Of a stretch of 64,000 bases of DNA, positions 54,280 through 64,000 are shown in pieces; positions within the stretch are counted from its first letter, which is position 1; every line of letters starts with the position of its first letter. Origin of the DNA: Rhizobacter sp. Root404 (lineage in GTDB: Bacteria > Pseudomonadota > Gammaproteobacteria > Burkholderiales > Burkholderiaceae_C); the NCBI RefSeq assembly GCF_001425865.1, contig NZ_LMDS01000004.1:189515-253514 (forward strand), given 5' to 3'. The notes beneath the pieces were generated by a model. It saw nothing but the letters and a program-made list of their open reading frames with translations. It was not told the origin of the DNA and made no database searches. The position numbers and the translations under genes are program-made.

Positions 54280-55115
54280 GCACGCTGCGCTCAATCCTCG
54301 TGCACCTGGATCCGTCGCCGCGCAGCACGCGGCGGCTGCTCCTGGCCCGCGAACTCGGGGCGCGGCACGGCGCCAGCGTCACCGCGCTGTATGCGAGCAC
54401 GCCCAGCGCGCTGAGCGCGCCGTACGTGCTCGACGCCGGTCCCGGCGATCTGATGGCGATGCTGCAGCAGCTGGACATCGACTACCGCGATGCCGCCCGC
54501 GAACGCTTCGACCGCGCGTCGGTCAGCGACGCTGCGCCCGTGGCCTGGCGCGAGCTGGAATCCGAGCCGCTGATCCCCGGCTTCGCCACGCAGGCGCTCT
54601 GGTCCGACCTGATGGTGCTCGGCCAGTTCGACCCGTCCGACCCGATGACCAGCGGCGTGTCGGCCGACTTCGTGCCGTCGGTGCTGCTCGCGAGCGGGCG
54701 GCCGGCGCTGATCGTGCCGTTCATCGACGTCCGCGAACCGGTCGGCGGGCAGGTGCTGATCGCCTGGAAGTCGACCCGCGAATCGGCGCATGCCGTGTCG
54801 GCCGCGATCCCGTTGCTGCAGCGCGCGCACCAGATCCACCTGGCGCTCGCCGACGAGCCCGGCACCGAGCGCGCCCATGCCGATTCGCTGGAGGCCTACC
54901 TTCGCCGGCATGACGTGCACGCGCCGATCCAGCACCACCCGCTGAGTTCCGCTGGCCCGGCGGGCGATGCCCTGCTGTCGCTCGCGGCCGATGTCGGCGC
55001 CGATCTCCTCGTGATGGGCTGCTACGGCCACAGCCGCGCCCGCGAGCTGGTGCTGGGCGGTGCCTCGCGCACGGTGCTGCGCACCATGACGCTGCCGGTG
55101 CTGATGGCGCACTGA
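54276..55115 (+). CDS. Tandem-domain universal stress protein
   Basis: 279 residues, two Usp folds in tandem. The first (about 1-148) begins LRSILVHLDPSPRSTRRLL but lacks the G-x2-G-x9-G motif at its end (SADFVPSVLLASGRPALIV). The second (about 150-279) has GCYGHSRARELVLGGASRTVL, a complete nucleotide motif. So one domain likely binds ATP and one is structural. Second gene of the FNR-boxed operon. Confidence 0.88.
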   Translation: MSTLRSILVHLDPSPRSTRRLLLARELGARHGASVTALYASTPSALSAPYVLDAGPGDLMAMLQQLDIDYRDAARERFDRASVSDAAPVAWRELESEPLIPGFATQALWSDLMVLGQFDPSDPMTSGVSADFVPSVLLASGRPALIVPFIDVREPVGGQVLIAWKSTRESAHAVSAAIPLLQRAHQIHLALADEPGTERAHADSLEAYLRRHDVHAPIQHHPLSSAGPAGDALLSLAADVGADLLVMGCYGHSRARELVLGGASRTVLRTMTLPVLMAH

Positions 55116-55116
55116 C

Positions 55117-55887
55117 GTGCTTCGACTGCCCCCGATCGGCCGGGCCAAGCGGCTCGAATGGGTCGCGCTGCTCGCGACCATCCCGGCCTTCTACCTGGCC
55201 CTGCTGGCGATCCACCGCAGCGTCAGCACCTTGCTGTACCTGCTCGCGGGCGGTGCGACCCTCGTCGCGGCCCGGGCGTTCGCGCGGCGCCGGCGCGAGT
55301 CGCACCCCGGGGAGCAGGCGCCGGGCGCGCCAACCCGGACCACCGATCAGCTCGGCCTCGTGCTCGCCGCCGGGCTGTTCCTGTCCGGCGTGCTGCCCGG
55401 CGGCGGCGACGCCGACCTGCTCGTCGTGCGCCTCGGCACGGCCGCGCTGATCGTGCTGCGGCTCGCCGAGCCGGTGCTGCCGGCACCGTGGCGCGGCAAC
55501 CTGCCGCCATTGCTGGCCCTGGGCATCAGCGTGCTGGCCCTGTGCGGCCTCGGCTTCTGGTGGCTGGAGCCGAAGGTGCTGACGTTCGGCGACGGCCTGT
55601 GGCTGGCCTTCACCACCGCCGCGACCGTGGGCTACGGCGACATCGTGCCGAGCACGCCGGCGGCCAAGATCTTCGCGGTGTTCGTGGTGCTGCTCGGCTT
55701 CGCGGTCTTGTCGCTGGTGACGGCGTCGATCGCGGCGCTGTGGGTCCAGACCGAGGAACGCCGCATCGAGCACGAACTGCTGCACGAGCTGCACCGCGAG
55801 CTGCACGCGATCCGCCAGGACCTCAACGCGCTGCGCCATGCCGCGCGCACGGAGCCCGCTGCGCCCCGGCCCACCGCGCTGCCCTGA
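55117..55887 (+). CDS. Potassium-channel-like protein
   Basis: 256 residues. Several N-terminal helices, then a pore: a helix pair flanking the selectivity filter TVGYGD (about residues 168-173, in FTTAATVGYGDIVPST). A charged coiled coil follows (about 208-240, EERRIEHELLHELHRELHAIR). No RCK/TrkA domain. Likely a voltage-gated-like or leak K+ channel. GTG start one base after the usp stop, so it is translated from the same message. Confidence 0.85.
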   Translation: MLRLPPIGRAKRLEWVALLATIPAFYLALLAIHRSVSTLLYLLAGGATLVAARAFARRRRESHPGEQAPGAPTRTTDQLGLVLAAGLFLSGVLPGGGDADLLVVRLGTAALIVLRLAEPVLPAPWRGNLPPLLALGISVLALCGLGFWWLEPKVLTFGDGLWLAFTTAATVGYGDIVPSTPAAKIFAVFVVLLGFAVLSLVTASIAALWVQTEERRIEHELLHELHRELHAIRQDLNALRHAARTEPAAPRPTALP

Positions 55888-55891
55888 CGCC

Positions 55892-57247
55892 TCACAGCTC
55901 GAGCGTGTCGCGGTACTCCGGTACCGAGCACGGCCAGCGGTGACGCTCCTCGATCGCCTGGCGCAGCGAGTCGGCCGCGACCGGCTCGCCGTGCGTCACG
56001 AACACGCGCTTCGGCGCCGCGGGCAGCGCCGCGATCCACGCCAGCAGCTCGTTGCGGTCCGCGTGGGCCGACATCGAATCGAGCTGCGCGACCTCGGCAC
56101 GGATCGGCACCTGCTGGCCGTGGATCTTGACCGAGGGCGCGCCGCCGACGATCGCCGCACCGCGCGTGCCGGCCGCCTGGTACCCGGCGAACACGATGCT
56201 GTTGCGGTGGTCCGGCGCGAACGCCTTGAGGTGGTGCAGAACGCGCCCGCCCGAGGCCATGCCGCTGGCGGAGATGATGATGGTCGGGTAGCGCATCTCG
56301 TTGAGCCGCTTCGATTCCTCGATGCTGCTGACGATGCGGACCTCCCGGCCGATCGACTCGCACTGTTCCGGCGTCAGCCGGTGTTCGGTCGGGTGGCTGC
56401 GGTAGATGCGGGTCGCGTCGGCGGCCATCGGGCTGTTCAGGAACGCGGGCAGGTCGGGGATGCGGCGCTGCTCGCGCAGCAGGTGCAGGCAGTACATCAG
56501 CGCCTGCGCGCGGCCGACCGCGAACGACGGGATCACCACCACGCCGCCTCGCGCCGCGGTGCGGTTGATGACTGCGGCCAGCTCGGCCAGGGGGTCCACT
56601 TGCGCGTGCACCCGGTCGCCGTAGGTCGATTCGACGATCACCGTGTCGGCGGCGTCGGGCAGCTCCGGCGGGCGCATCAGCAGGTCGTCGCCGCGGCCCA
56701 GGTCGCCCGAGAACAGCAGCGAGCCACCGTCCCACTCGACCCGCGCGCTGACCGCACCGAGCAGGTGCCCGGCGCGCCGGAACAGCACGCGCACGCCGGG
56801 AATCGGCTCGAAGACGTCGCTTACCGCCGTCGGCGTGAAGTGGTGCAGCGCGTCGCGCGCGTCCTGCTCGGTGTAGAGCGGCAGCGCCGGGTGATGCTTG
56901 GAGAAGCCGTGCCGGTTGGCATAGTCGGCCTCCTCTTCGAGCAGGCGGCCGGAATCGGGCAGCATCAGCCCGCACAGTTCACGCGTCGGTGCGGTGGCGT
57001 AGACGCGACCGCGGAAGCCGCGCTGCACCAGCCGCGGCAGGAAGCCGCTGTGGTCGAGGTGGGCGTGGGTCAGCACGATCGCGTCGATCTGCGACGGCTC
57101 GACCGGGAACGCGTCCCAGTTGCGCAGCCGCAGCTGCTTCAGCCCCTGGTACAGGCCGGCGTCGACCAGCAGGCGCCGGCCGCCGTGCTCGAGCAGGTAC
57201 TTGGAGCCGGTCACGGTGCCGGTGGCACCGAGGAAGGTGAGTCGCAT
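55892..57247 (-). CDS. MBL-fold beta-CASP metallo-hydrolase (RNase-like)
   Basis: 451-residue beta-CASP protein, related to CPSF73-type and bacterial YsgA/exoribonuclease-like enzymes. Motifs: THAHLDHSG (zinc), HLLGAVS and LFSGDLGRGDD (motif 3-4), FAVGRAQAL (beta-CASP), IIISASGMASGGRVLHHL, the SAHADRNELLAWI segment and a terminal THGEP. The domain set predicts RNA cleavage. Promoter carries an FNR-type box with exact class II spacing. Confidence 0.87.
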   Translation of the reverse strand: MRLTFLGATGTVTGSKYLLEHGGRRLLVDAGLYQGLKQLRLRNWDAFPVEPSQIDAIVLTHAHLDHSGFLPRLVQRGFRGRVYATAPTRELCGLMLPDSGRLLEEEADYANRHGFSKHHPALPLYTEQDARDALHHFTPTAVSDVFEPIPGVRVLFRRAGHLLGAVSARVEWDGGSLLFSGDLGRGDDLLMRPPELPDAADTVIVESTYGDRVHAQVDPLAELAAVINRTAARGGVVVIPSFAVGRAQALMYCLHLLREQRRIPDLPAFLNSPMAADATRIYRSHPTEHRLTPEQCESIGREVRIVSSIEESKRLNEMRYPTIIISASGMASGGRVLHHLKAFAPDHRNSIVFAGYQAAGTRGAAIVGGAPSVKIHGQQVPIRAEVAQLDSMSAHADRNELLAWIAALPAAPKRVFVTHGEPVAADSLRQAIEERHRWPCSVPEYRDTLEL

Positions 57248-57276
57248 GCGACCTCCGCGATCGAGTGGATCGGGCC

Positions 57277-57318
57277 ACGATAGGCAGGCGCGTCGGCGCG
57301 CCCCTTGATGCGCGTCAA
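57277..57318 (-). promoter_or_regulatory. FNR-type box and -10 of the beta-CASP gene
   Basis: Read on the minus strand: TTGAC-GCGC-ATCAA (57318-57305), 22 bases, then TATCGT (57282-57277), the same spacing and -10 as the usp promoter. Predicted start at 57270, box centre at -41.5. The same palindrome also faces the exoD gene on the plus strand, without a matching -10 distance. Confidence 0.7.
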
Positions 57319-57370
57319 CGTAGCGCGCGGCCCGCTCGCCGGCGGTCCGCGGGCGTGTAGGCTGGGGCCG

Positions 57371-57994
57371 ATGGATGAACGAGTGACCCGCGAATCGCCC
57401 TTCCTGCGCCACCTGGCGGCGCTGGCCGACGACCCGCGGCGCGAGCGCATCTCGGTGAGCGACGTGTTCAGCGCGGGCGGGCCGCACGGCGCGGTGGTCG
57501 CGCTGGTGCTGGTGTTCGCGCTGCCGAACGTGATCCCGGCACCGCCCGGCACCTCGGCCGTGCTCGGTCTGCCGCTGCTGCTGTTGACGCTCGAGTGGAT
57601 GCTGGGGCGGGCGGCGTGGCTGCCGACTTTCATCGCGCGCCGCTCGATCGCGCGGCACGACTTCGCCGCGCTGCTGGCCCGCGCGACGCCGTGGATCGTG
57701 CGCACCCGACGCTGGCTCGCGCCCCGCCTGGACCTGCTGCTGACGCCGCTGGCCGTGCACCTGGCGGCCGCGCTGTGTGTGGTGCTGGCGCTGCTGATCA
57801 TGCTGCCGATCCCGCTCGGCAACATGCTGCCGGCCTGGGCGATCAGCATCATCGCGGTCGGCGTCATCGGGCGCGACGGGGCGTGGGTGCTGGCCGGCAG
57901 CGCGACCGGCTTCGCGTCCATCGCGCTGGTCTGGAGCGTGGTCGTGGCGTTCGCGCAGGCGGCGCTGGCGGCGCTGCACCAGTGGCTGGGCTGA
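57371..57994 (+). CDS. ExoD family membrane protein
   Basis: 207 residues with about four to five hydrophobic segments. Family segments: ERISVSDVFSAGGPHGAVVALVLVFALPN at the N-terminus and MLPIPLGNMLPAWAISIIAVGVIGRDG in the middle. ExoD proteins are linked to exopolysaccharide and envelope traits; the reaction is unknown. A TAGGCT -10-like element immediately precedes the ATG, which would give a nearly leaderless message. Confidence 0.8.
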   Translation: MDERVTRESPFLRHLAALADDPRRERISVSDVFSAGGPHGAVVALVLVFALPNVIPAPPGTSAVLGLPLLLLTLEWMLGRAAWLPTFIARRSIARHDFAALLARATPWIVRTRRWLAPRLDLLLTPLAVHLAAALCVVLALLIMLPIPLGNMLPAWAISIIAVGVIGRDGAWVLAGSATGFASIALVWSVVVAFAQAALAALHQWLG

Positions 57995-58114
57995 GAGCGG
58001 GCGCGAACGGAGCGCGGCGCCGCGCGGCCTCGTTTTCACTGAGCCCGGCGGCGGGGATCGGCGATGCGTGCGCCCATGGGTGACGCAGTGTCGGCCGCCG
58101 CCGCGGCTGCCCGC

Positions 58115-58128
58115 TTGACCCCCGTCAA
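58115..58128 (+). promoter_or_regulatory. FNR-type box upstream of the two-component system
   Basis: TTGAC-CCCC-GTCAA, a perfect palindrome 44 bases before the response-regulator ATG. No good -10 lies 22 bases downstream (GCTTGT there), so activation geometry is less clear than at the other sites. Confidence 0.55.
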
Positions 58129-58172
58129 TGCTGTTACGCTCGCCCGCGTTGCTTGTGCTCCACCGAGAACCC

Positions 58173-58904
58173 ATGAGCGCCGTCCACATCGCCATCCTCG
58201 ACGACGAAGTCGAAATCACCCAGCTGCTGGCAGGGTACCTGCAGGGCCACGGCTACCGCATCACGCAATTGCACGACGGGCGCGCGCTGGCCGCGCTGAT
58301 GCCGGCCGACCCGCCCGCGCTGGTGCTGCTCGACCTCGGCCTGCCCGGCGAGGACGGCTTCTCGATCGCCCGCCAGCTGCGCGAGCACTGGCGCTGCGGG
58401 CTGGTGATCATCACCGGCCGCGGCGACGCGGTCGACAAGGTCGTCGGCCTCGAGATGGGCGCCGACGACTACGTGACCAAGCCGTTCGACCTGCGCGAGC
58501 TGGCCGCCCGCATCAAGGCCGTGCTGCGCCGCCTGGCGCCGGCCGAGCCGAACGCGCCCGCCGTGGCCAGCGGCCCGGGCGCCGCGAACGTGCTCCAGTT
58601 CGCCGGCTGGCAGCTCGACCTGGATGCCCGCCAGCTGCTCGATCCGCGCGGCGACGACGTGGCGCTGACGACCGGCGAGTTCGATCTGCTCTGCGCATTC
58701 GCCAGGCAGCCGGGCCGCGTGCTCTCGCGCGACCAGCTGCTGGAGCAGACCCACCGCCGCGAAGCCGGCCCGTTCGACCGCACGGTGGACGTTCAGGTGG
58801 GCCGGCTGCGCAAGAAGCTCGGCGACGACGCGGACAACCCGAAGATCATCAAGTCGGTCCGGGGCGCCGGCTACATCCTCGTCGCGCCGGTGACCGCCGG
58901 TTGA
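58173..58904 (+). CDS. OmpR-family response regulator
   Basis: 243 residues. Receiver domain with acidic pair at 10-11 and phospho-acceptor D54 (VLLDLGLPG), and a K in DDYVTKPFDLREL. C-terminal winged-helix DNA-binding domain (about 140-240: LTTGEFDLLCAFARQPGRVLSRD, VDVQVGRLRKKLGD, VRGAGYIL). ATG 58173 was chosen; a GTG/ATG at 58128 overlaps the FNR box. Overlapping context with the hybrid kinase four bases downstream makes a two-component pair. Confidence 0.93.
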   Translation: MSAVHIAILDDEVEITQLLAGYLQGHGYRITQLHDGRALAALMPADPPALVLLDLGLPGEDGFSIARQLREHWRCGLVIITGRGDAVDKVVGLEMGADDYVTKPFDLRELAARIKAVLRRLAPAEPNAPAVASGPGAANVLQFAGWQLDLDARQLLDPRGDDVALTTGEFDLLCAFARQPGRVLSRDQLLEQTHRREAGPFDRTVDVQVGRLRKKLGDDADNPKIIKSVRGAGYILVAPVTAG

Positions 58905-58908
58905 ACCC

Positions 58909-61014
<2,106 letters not shown>

Positions 61015-61018
61015 TCGT

Positions 61019-61816
61019 TCACTGCAGCATCGTCGCCGCTTCGGGCGCCAGGGACTGCTGCACGAACGCGGACAGCGCACGGATGTCGGGGATGCGGATG
61101 TCGCGGCGGCCCTTTTCCGGGAACGCGATGACCTGCCCGCGCGCCAGCTTCGACAGGGCGCGGCTCACGGTCTCGAGCGTCATGCCGAGGTAGTTGCCGA
61201 TCTCGGCGCGCGTCATGCGCAGCGTGATCTGGTCGGCGCGCAGGCCGCGGCGGGCCAGCGAGCCGGCCCAGTAGTGCAGGAACTCGGCGACGCGCGCGTC
61301 GGCCGGCAGCGTGCACACCGACATCAGCGAGTTGCGGTCCTGGGCGATCTCGCGGCTCATCGCCTCGTGCAGCACGGTGAGCAGCGTGGGCTGCTGCACG
61401 CAAGCGGCCAGCAGCGCGTCATAGCGGATCGTCCAGACCTCGCCGGTGTCCATCGCGACCGCGTCGCACGAGTACTGGCCGTTGGCGATGCCGTCGAAGC
61501 CCAGCCAGTCGCCACGGAACTTGAGCCCGACCACCTGCTCGCGACCGTCCGACGTGAGGTTGACGATCTTGATGAAACCGGCGTTCAGCACGTATAGGTT
61601 GCCGAAGCGCTCGCCCGCCTGGTAGATCACGTCGCCGGCATGCACGACGCGGCGCTGGGGCGCCAACGCCGTGTTCAGCTGCCCGAGTGCGGCAATCATG
61701 CGCCGGCCGGCCTCGTCGTCGCGGCGGGCGGTCTCGATCGCGTCGGCGGAGCGCGTCATCGCGGCGCGGGGCAGATGAACGGGGGCGCTGGGGGTGGCGA
61801 GCGTGGTCTGGAGCAT
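61019..61816 (-). CDS. Crp/FNR family regulator without Fe-S cysteines
   Basis: 265 residues. cNMP-binding-type domain (about 45-150, YQAGERFGNLYVLNAGFIKIV; GDWLGFDGIANG), a dimer helix, and an HTH (about 200-235) whose recognition segment ETVSR (215-219) matches that of E. coli FNR, predicting TTGAT-like half-sites. The only cysteines are C117, C139 and C168; there is no N-terminal cysteine cluster, and the position of FNR C122 aligns with a tryptophan. So it is FNR-like in DNA binding but not an Fe-S oxygen sensor of the classical kind. Alternative family: Dnr/NNR-type. Confidence 0.85.
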   Translation of the reverse strand: MLQTTLATPSAPVHLPRAAMTRSADAIETARRDDEAGRRMIAALGQLNTALAPQRRVVHAGDVIYQAGERFGNLYVLNAGFIKIVNLTSDGREQVVGLKFRGDWLGFDGIANGQYSCDAVAMDTGEVWTIRYDALLAACVQQPTLLTVLHEAMSREIAQDRNSLMSVCTLPADARVAEFLHYWAGSLARRGLRADQITLRMTRAEIGNYLGMTLETVSRALSKLARGQVIAFPEKGRRDIRIPDIRALSAFVQQSLAPEAATMLQ

Positions 61817-61965
61817 GGCGGGTTCCTCGGGTCGGTCGTTTTCGTGGCTTGCGGTGAATCCTAGGCAGCCGCCGGCAACGCCGTGAGAACCGCACGAGTC
61901 GGCGCGCAACGGTGTGTGAATGCTCTGTATCCGGCGTGTTTCCGCGGCCGGTTGCACTGCGAACC

Positions 61966-62006
61966 TTGACCCGCGTCAAAGGCCCGGCCGGCGACCCCGA
62001 TAGGCT
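61966..62006 (+). promoter_or_regulatory. FNR-type box and -10 upstream of the carbamoyltransferase-like gene
   Basis: TTGAC-CCGC-GTCAA (61966-61979), 21 bases, then TAGGCT (62001-62006). Box centre is at about -40.5 from the predicted start near 62013. It also lies in the 224-base gap upstream of the FNR-like gene on the other strand, whose own promoter is not clear. Confidence 0.62.
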
Positions 62007-62040
62007 GCGACCGACGCATGCAAGCCGCTGACCGCCGTCG

Positions 62041-62541
62041 ATGAAACCGTCCCCCGTCCCCGCTCGTCCGGCCGTGGCCGAACCGCTCGCCTCCGAGCCG
62101 CTCGCGGCCCTGGGCGCGGCGGCACGTGCGCTGCAGGCCGCCGAACGCGCGGGCGCGCCGCGACCATCGCTCAAGGGGCGGATCCTGGCGGTGCTGTGTG
62201 CCGCCGAAGAGGACGATCGCGTCGATGTGGCGATGATCGACCACGCCGCCACCGAACTCGGCGCGCGTGTCGCGCACATCCGCCCCCACCTGACCGAACA
62301 CAGCGACCCGCACACCGTCGAGCTGACCGCGCAGATGCTGGGCCGGCTGTACAGCGCGGTGGTGTGCCTGGACATCGAGCCGCGCCTGATGGAACGCCTG
62401 GGGGCGGTGGCCGGCATCCCGATCCTGGGCGGCCTCGAGGATCCGGCGCACCCCGTGGCGCAGGTGGCTGCGCTGCTCGGCGACGGCAGCGACGCGCGCA
62501 AGTTCGCGCTCCAGGCGCTGCTGCTGCGCAGCGTTGCTTGA
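62041..62541 (+). CDS. Isolated carbamoyltransferase-like N-terminal domain
   Basis: 166 residues resembling the carbamoyl-phosphate domain of ornithine carbamoyltransferase: LKGRILAVLC, AATELGARVAHIRP, TAQMLGRLYSAVVC, and VAGIPILGGLEDPAHPVAQVAALL (compare the OTCase run around NGLTDxxHPTQ). But the STRT carbamoyl-phosphate motif is replaced (AAEEDDRVDV) and the ornithine-binding second domain is absent. Catalysis is therefore unlikely; a binding or sensor role is possible. Controlled by an FNR-type box. Assignment rests on eye alignment. Confidence 0.55.
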   Translation: MKPSPVPARPAVAEPLASEPLAALGAAARALQAAERAGAPRPSLKGRILAVLCAAEEDDRVDVAMIDHAATELGARVAHIRPHLTEHSDPHTVELTAQMLGRLYSAVVCLDIEPRLMERLGAVAGIPILGGLEDPAHPVAQVAALLGDGSDARKFALQALLLRSVA

Positions 62542-62615
62542 CAGGCGCCAGGCGCGCGGGTCCGCGTGATCACCCTCGATACGGAGCCGGCGAACCCGGC
62601 CAGGCCGCAGGCTGA

Positions 62616-62996
62616 TCAGTGCGCCCGTTCCGCCGCCGCTTCGTGCGCGGTCTGGCACGGCGCGCAGCGCGGGGCGGATGGCTGGACGCGCAGCCGCGGC
62701 GCCGGGATCGGCTCGCCGCAGTCCAGGCACTCGCCGTAGGAGCCGGCGTCCAGCCGCTGCAGCGCGGCCATCACGCCGGCCAGCTCGTCCAGGTCACGTT
62801 GTTCCTGGGCATCGTCCAGGTCGTCGAACTGGTGGCGGGCGGCCTCGTCCTTGCGGTCGCCGACCTCGCGCGTGTCGGGCAGGTCGGCCGCCTGCCGCGC
62901 CAGATGCGCAGCATGAACTTCCCCGCGCAGCGCCTGCAGGCGCCGGTTCAGTTGGTCGCGGATCTGGTTCAGGTCGGTGGGGGTCAGGGAAGGCAT
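62616..62996 (-). CDS. TraR/DksA-type zinc-finger protein
   Basis: 126 residues. A long helical N-terminal part (about 1-80) is followed by the Cys4 zinc finger ECLDCGEPIPAPRL ... RCAPCQ (about 90-115), as in DksA/TraR proteins that bind RNA polymerase at the secondary channel. The DxxDxA coiled-coil tip seems altered. It lies 40 bases downstream of a usp gene on the same strand, so it may tune transcription in the same stress response. Confidence 0.85.
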   Translation of the reverse strand: MPSLTPTDLNQIRDQLNRRLQALRGEVHAAHLARQAADLPDTREVGDRKDEAARHQFDDLDDAQEQRDLDELAGVMAALQRLDAGSYGECLDCGEPIPAPRLRVQPSAPRCAPCQTAHEAAAERAH

Positions 62997-63036
62997 GGAA
63001 GGTCCTGTTCGATGGAGAAGTGATCGCCGGCGGTGG

Positions 63037-63495
63037 TCAGCCCGGCCCGGTCGCCGCGGCCGTGCGGACCAGCAGCACCGGCACGGGCGCTTCGCGCAGC
63101 ACCGATTCCGCGTCGCTGCCCAGGGCCACCCGGGCGAGGCCGGTGCGGCCATGCGTGCCCATCACGATCAGGCCGGAGCGCGCGCGCGACGCCTCGTCGA
63201 GAATCTGCTCGGCCACACGCCGATTGGTGTCGCGCCGCACGATGCCCTCCGCCTTCACGCCGCCGGCCAGCGCCCGCTCGAGAGCTCGCGGCAGCACGGC
63301 CTCGGTGTCGACCCGAAAGTCTTCCGCGAGTTGCGCCGGCGGCGCGTAGACGAGCGACTCATCCGGCACGCGCGCATCGGCCACGTGCAGCAGCCGCAGC
63401 GCCGAGCCGAGGCCGCGCGCGAGCGCGATCGCTTCAATCAGCGCGCGCTCGGCCGCATTGCTGCCATCGACCGCCACCAGGATGGATTCGTACAC
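63037..63495 (-). CDS. Universal stress protein, ATP-binding type
   Basis: 152-residue UspA protein. N-terminus [21 protein letters not shown] motif [21 protein letters not shown]; last strand [11 protein letters not shown] start, chosen because no ATG fits the family N-terminus. Upstream of the TraR/DksA gene; the FNR-type box 71 bases before its start is shared with the divergent lipoprotein gene. Confidence 0.9.
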   Translation of the reverse strand: MYESILVAVDGSNAAERALIEAIALARGLGSALRLLHVADARVPDESLVYAPPAQLAEDFRVDTEAVLPRALERALAGGVKAEGIVRRDTNRRVAEQILDEASRARSGLIVMGTHGRTGLARVALGSDAESVLREAPVPVLLVRTAAATGPG

Positions 63496-63565
63496 GTGCG
63501 CTGCTTTCTTCCGCCCGACAGCGTCCGGCGCGGCTCCAGTGTGGCGAGCGGCCGGATTGCCGGTC

Positions 63566-63607
63566 TTGCGCTGGGTCAAGCCGGGGCGCGTCGGTGCTCG
63601 ATAAGGT
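63566..63607 (+). promoter_or_regulatory. FNR-type box and -10 of the terminal lipoprotein gene
   Basis: TTGCG-CTGG-GTCAA (63566-63579), 22 bases, then TAAGGT (63602-63607). Predicted start at 63614, box centre -41.5. On the minus strand the same distance reaches CACACT, a poor -10, so control of the divergent usp gene is only possible. Confidence 0.65.
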
Positions 63608-63652
63608 CGGTGCGTCGAGCAGGGGCCCGCGCGCTCCGGGGAGAGCCTCAGC

Positions 63653-64000
63653 ATGTTTCGCCGTCCGTCACGCCACTTCGCCACGCGCTGCGCCGCGCTC
63701 GCGCTGCTGCTCGCCGCGATGCTGACCGCCGGCTGTGCCGGCATGCTGCCGCGCGCCGACAACGAAGCCCGCTCGCCGTTCGACAGCTACGCGGCCGCTG
63801 CATCCGCATTCGACCGCATCCTCGGCCACGAGACCACGGTCGCGCAGATGCGTGCGCTCGGCTTCGATCCCGCGGCGAGCGCGAACGTCACGGTGATCCC
63901 GTACCCGCAGCTCACTGCGCGCCTGTCGCCGGACCCGGGCGTGCCGTTCGAGGCGCTCGATCCGGGCATCCGCGAGTGCCTGCTGGCACGCCAGGCGTGC
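63653..64000 (+). CDS. Lipoprotein, 3' end beyond the window
   Basis: Open frame to the last base, at least 116 residues. Signal peptide with lipobox LTAGC (cysteine about 27); then a soluble part with [16 protein letters not shown], a Gly-Phe-Asp-Pro-Ala stretch and two more cysteines near the visible end ([10 protein letters not shown]). Family not recognised from this fragment. FNR-type promoter upstream suggests co-regulation with the stress genes. Confidence 0.65.
   Translation, partial: MFRRPSRHFATRCAALALLLAAMLTAGCAGMLPRADNEARSPFDSYAAAASAFDRILGHETTVAQMRALGFDPAASANVTVIPYPQLTARLSPDPGVPFEALDPGIRECLLARQAC

Noticed and set aside
57305..57371. FNR-type box as activator of exoD
   Set aside because: Distance to the TAGGCT element before exoD gives a centre near -58, which fits neither class I nor class II well; the minus-strand target fits exactly.

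Overview
The window reads as the chromosome of a GC-rich betaproteobacterium. Family content and gene order (mdh next to a CitE-like lyase, paired acnB and acnA, serC-serA, an Entner-Doudoroff edd-eda pair, DUF2242 and DUF748 proteins) fit Burkholderiales, probably the Rubrivivax/Leptothrix/Methylibium neighbourhood. That placement is inference from protein character, not from a marker gene. Genes are packed tightly, many with 4-base stop/start overlaps. No gap without a gene exceeds about 225 bases. I saw no rRNA, tRNA, CRISPR array, insertion sequence or prophage.

Layout. 1-6.6 kb: TCA-cycle block (3' end of mdh, CitE-like lyase, acnB) with a secreted Ala/Pro-rich protein, an AbrB/VapC toxin-antitoxin pair and a DUF2242 lipoprotein. 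6.6-18.1 kb: sbcB, serC-serA, a very large tripartite hybrid histidine kinase, acnA, an ArsC-like protein and a BamE-like lipoprotein. 18.2-24.1 kb: metallo-hydrolase and SDR pair, a GNAT remnant, a GFA protein, then a MarR gene divergent from a thioesterase-glyoxalase-MFS-GST set. 24.1-34.6 kb: eda/edd under a HexR-like operator, OmpA-like and ChaC proteins, a nucleotidyltransferase, pdxH, a giant DUF748 protein, a cupin and a YdcF protein. 34.6-42.2 kb: an IclR regulator divergent from a seven-gene operon (polyamine-type ABC importer plus a three-subunit HcnABC/opine-oxidase-like dehydrogenase). 42.3-53.0 kb: chemoreceptor, aminotransferase-TetR pair, AsmA protein, TIR-membrane protein, GNAT, orphan solute-binding protein, aldo/keto reductase, GST.

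53.1-64 kb is the most distinctive part. It holds a NicO-type metal transporter, three universal stress proteins, a K+-channel-like protein, a beta-CASP metallo-hydrolase, an ExoD protein, a two-component system, a TraR/DksA protein, an isolated carbamoyltransferase-like N-terminal domain and a lipoprotein. In their midst is an FNR-type regulator that lacks every iron-sulfur cysteine of classical FNR. Five FNR-type palindromes (TTGNN-N4-GTCAA) lie in the intergenic regions here. Three have exactly 22 bases to a -10 hexamer and a fourth has 21, which is the class II FNR promoter geometry. I read this as a locally encoded oxygen- or redox-responsive stress regulon.
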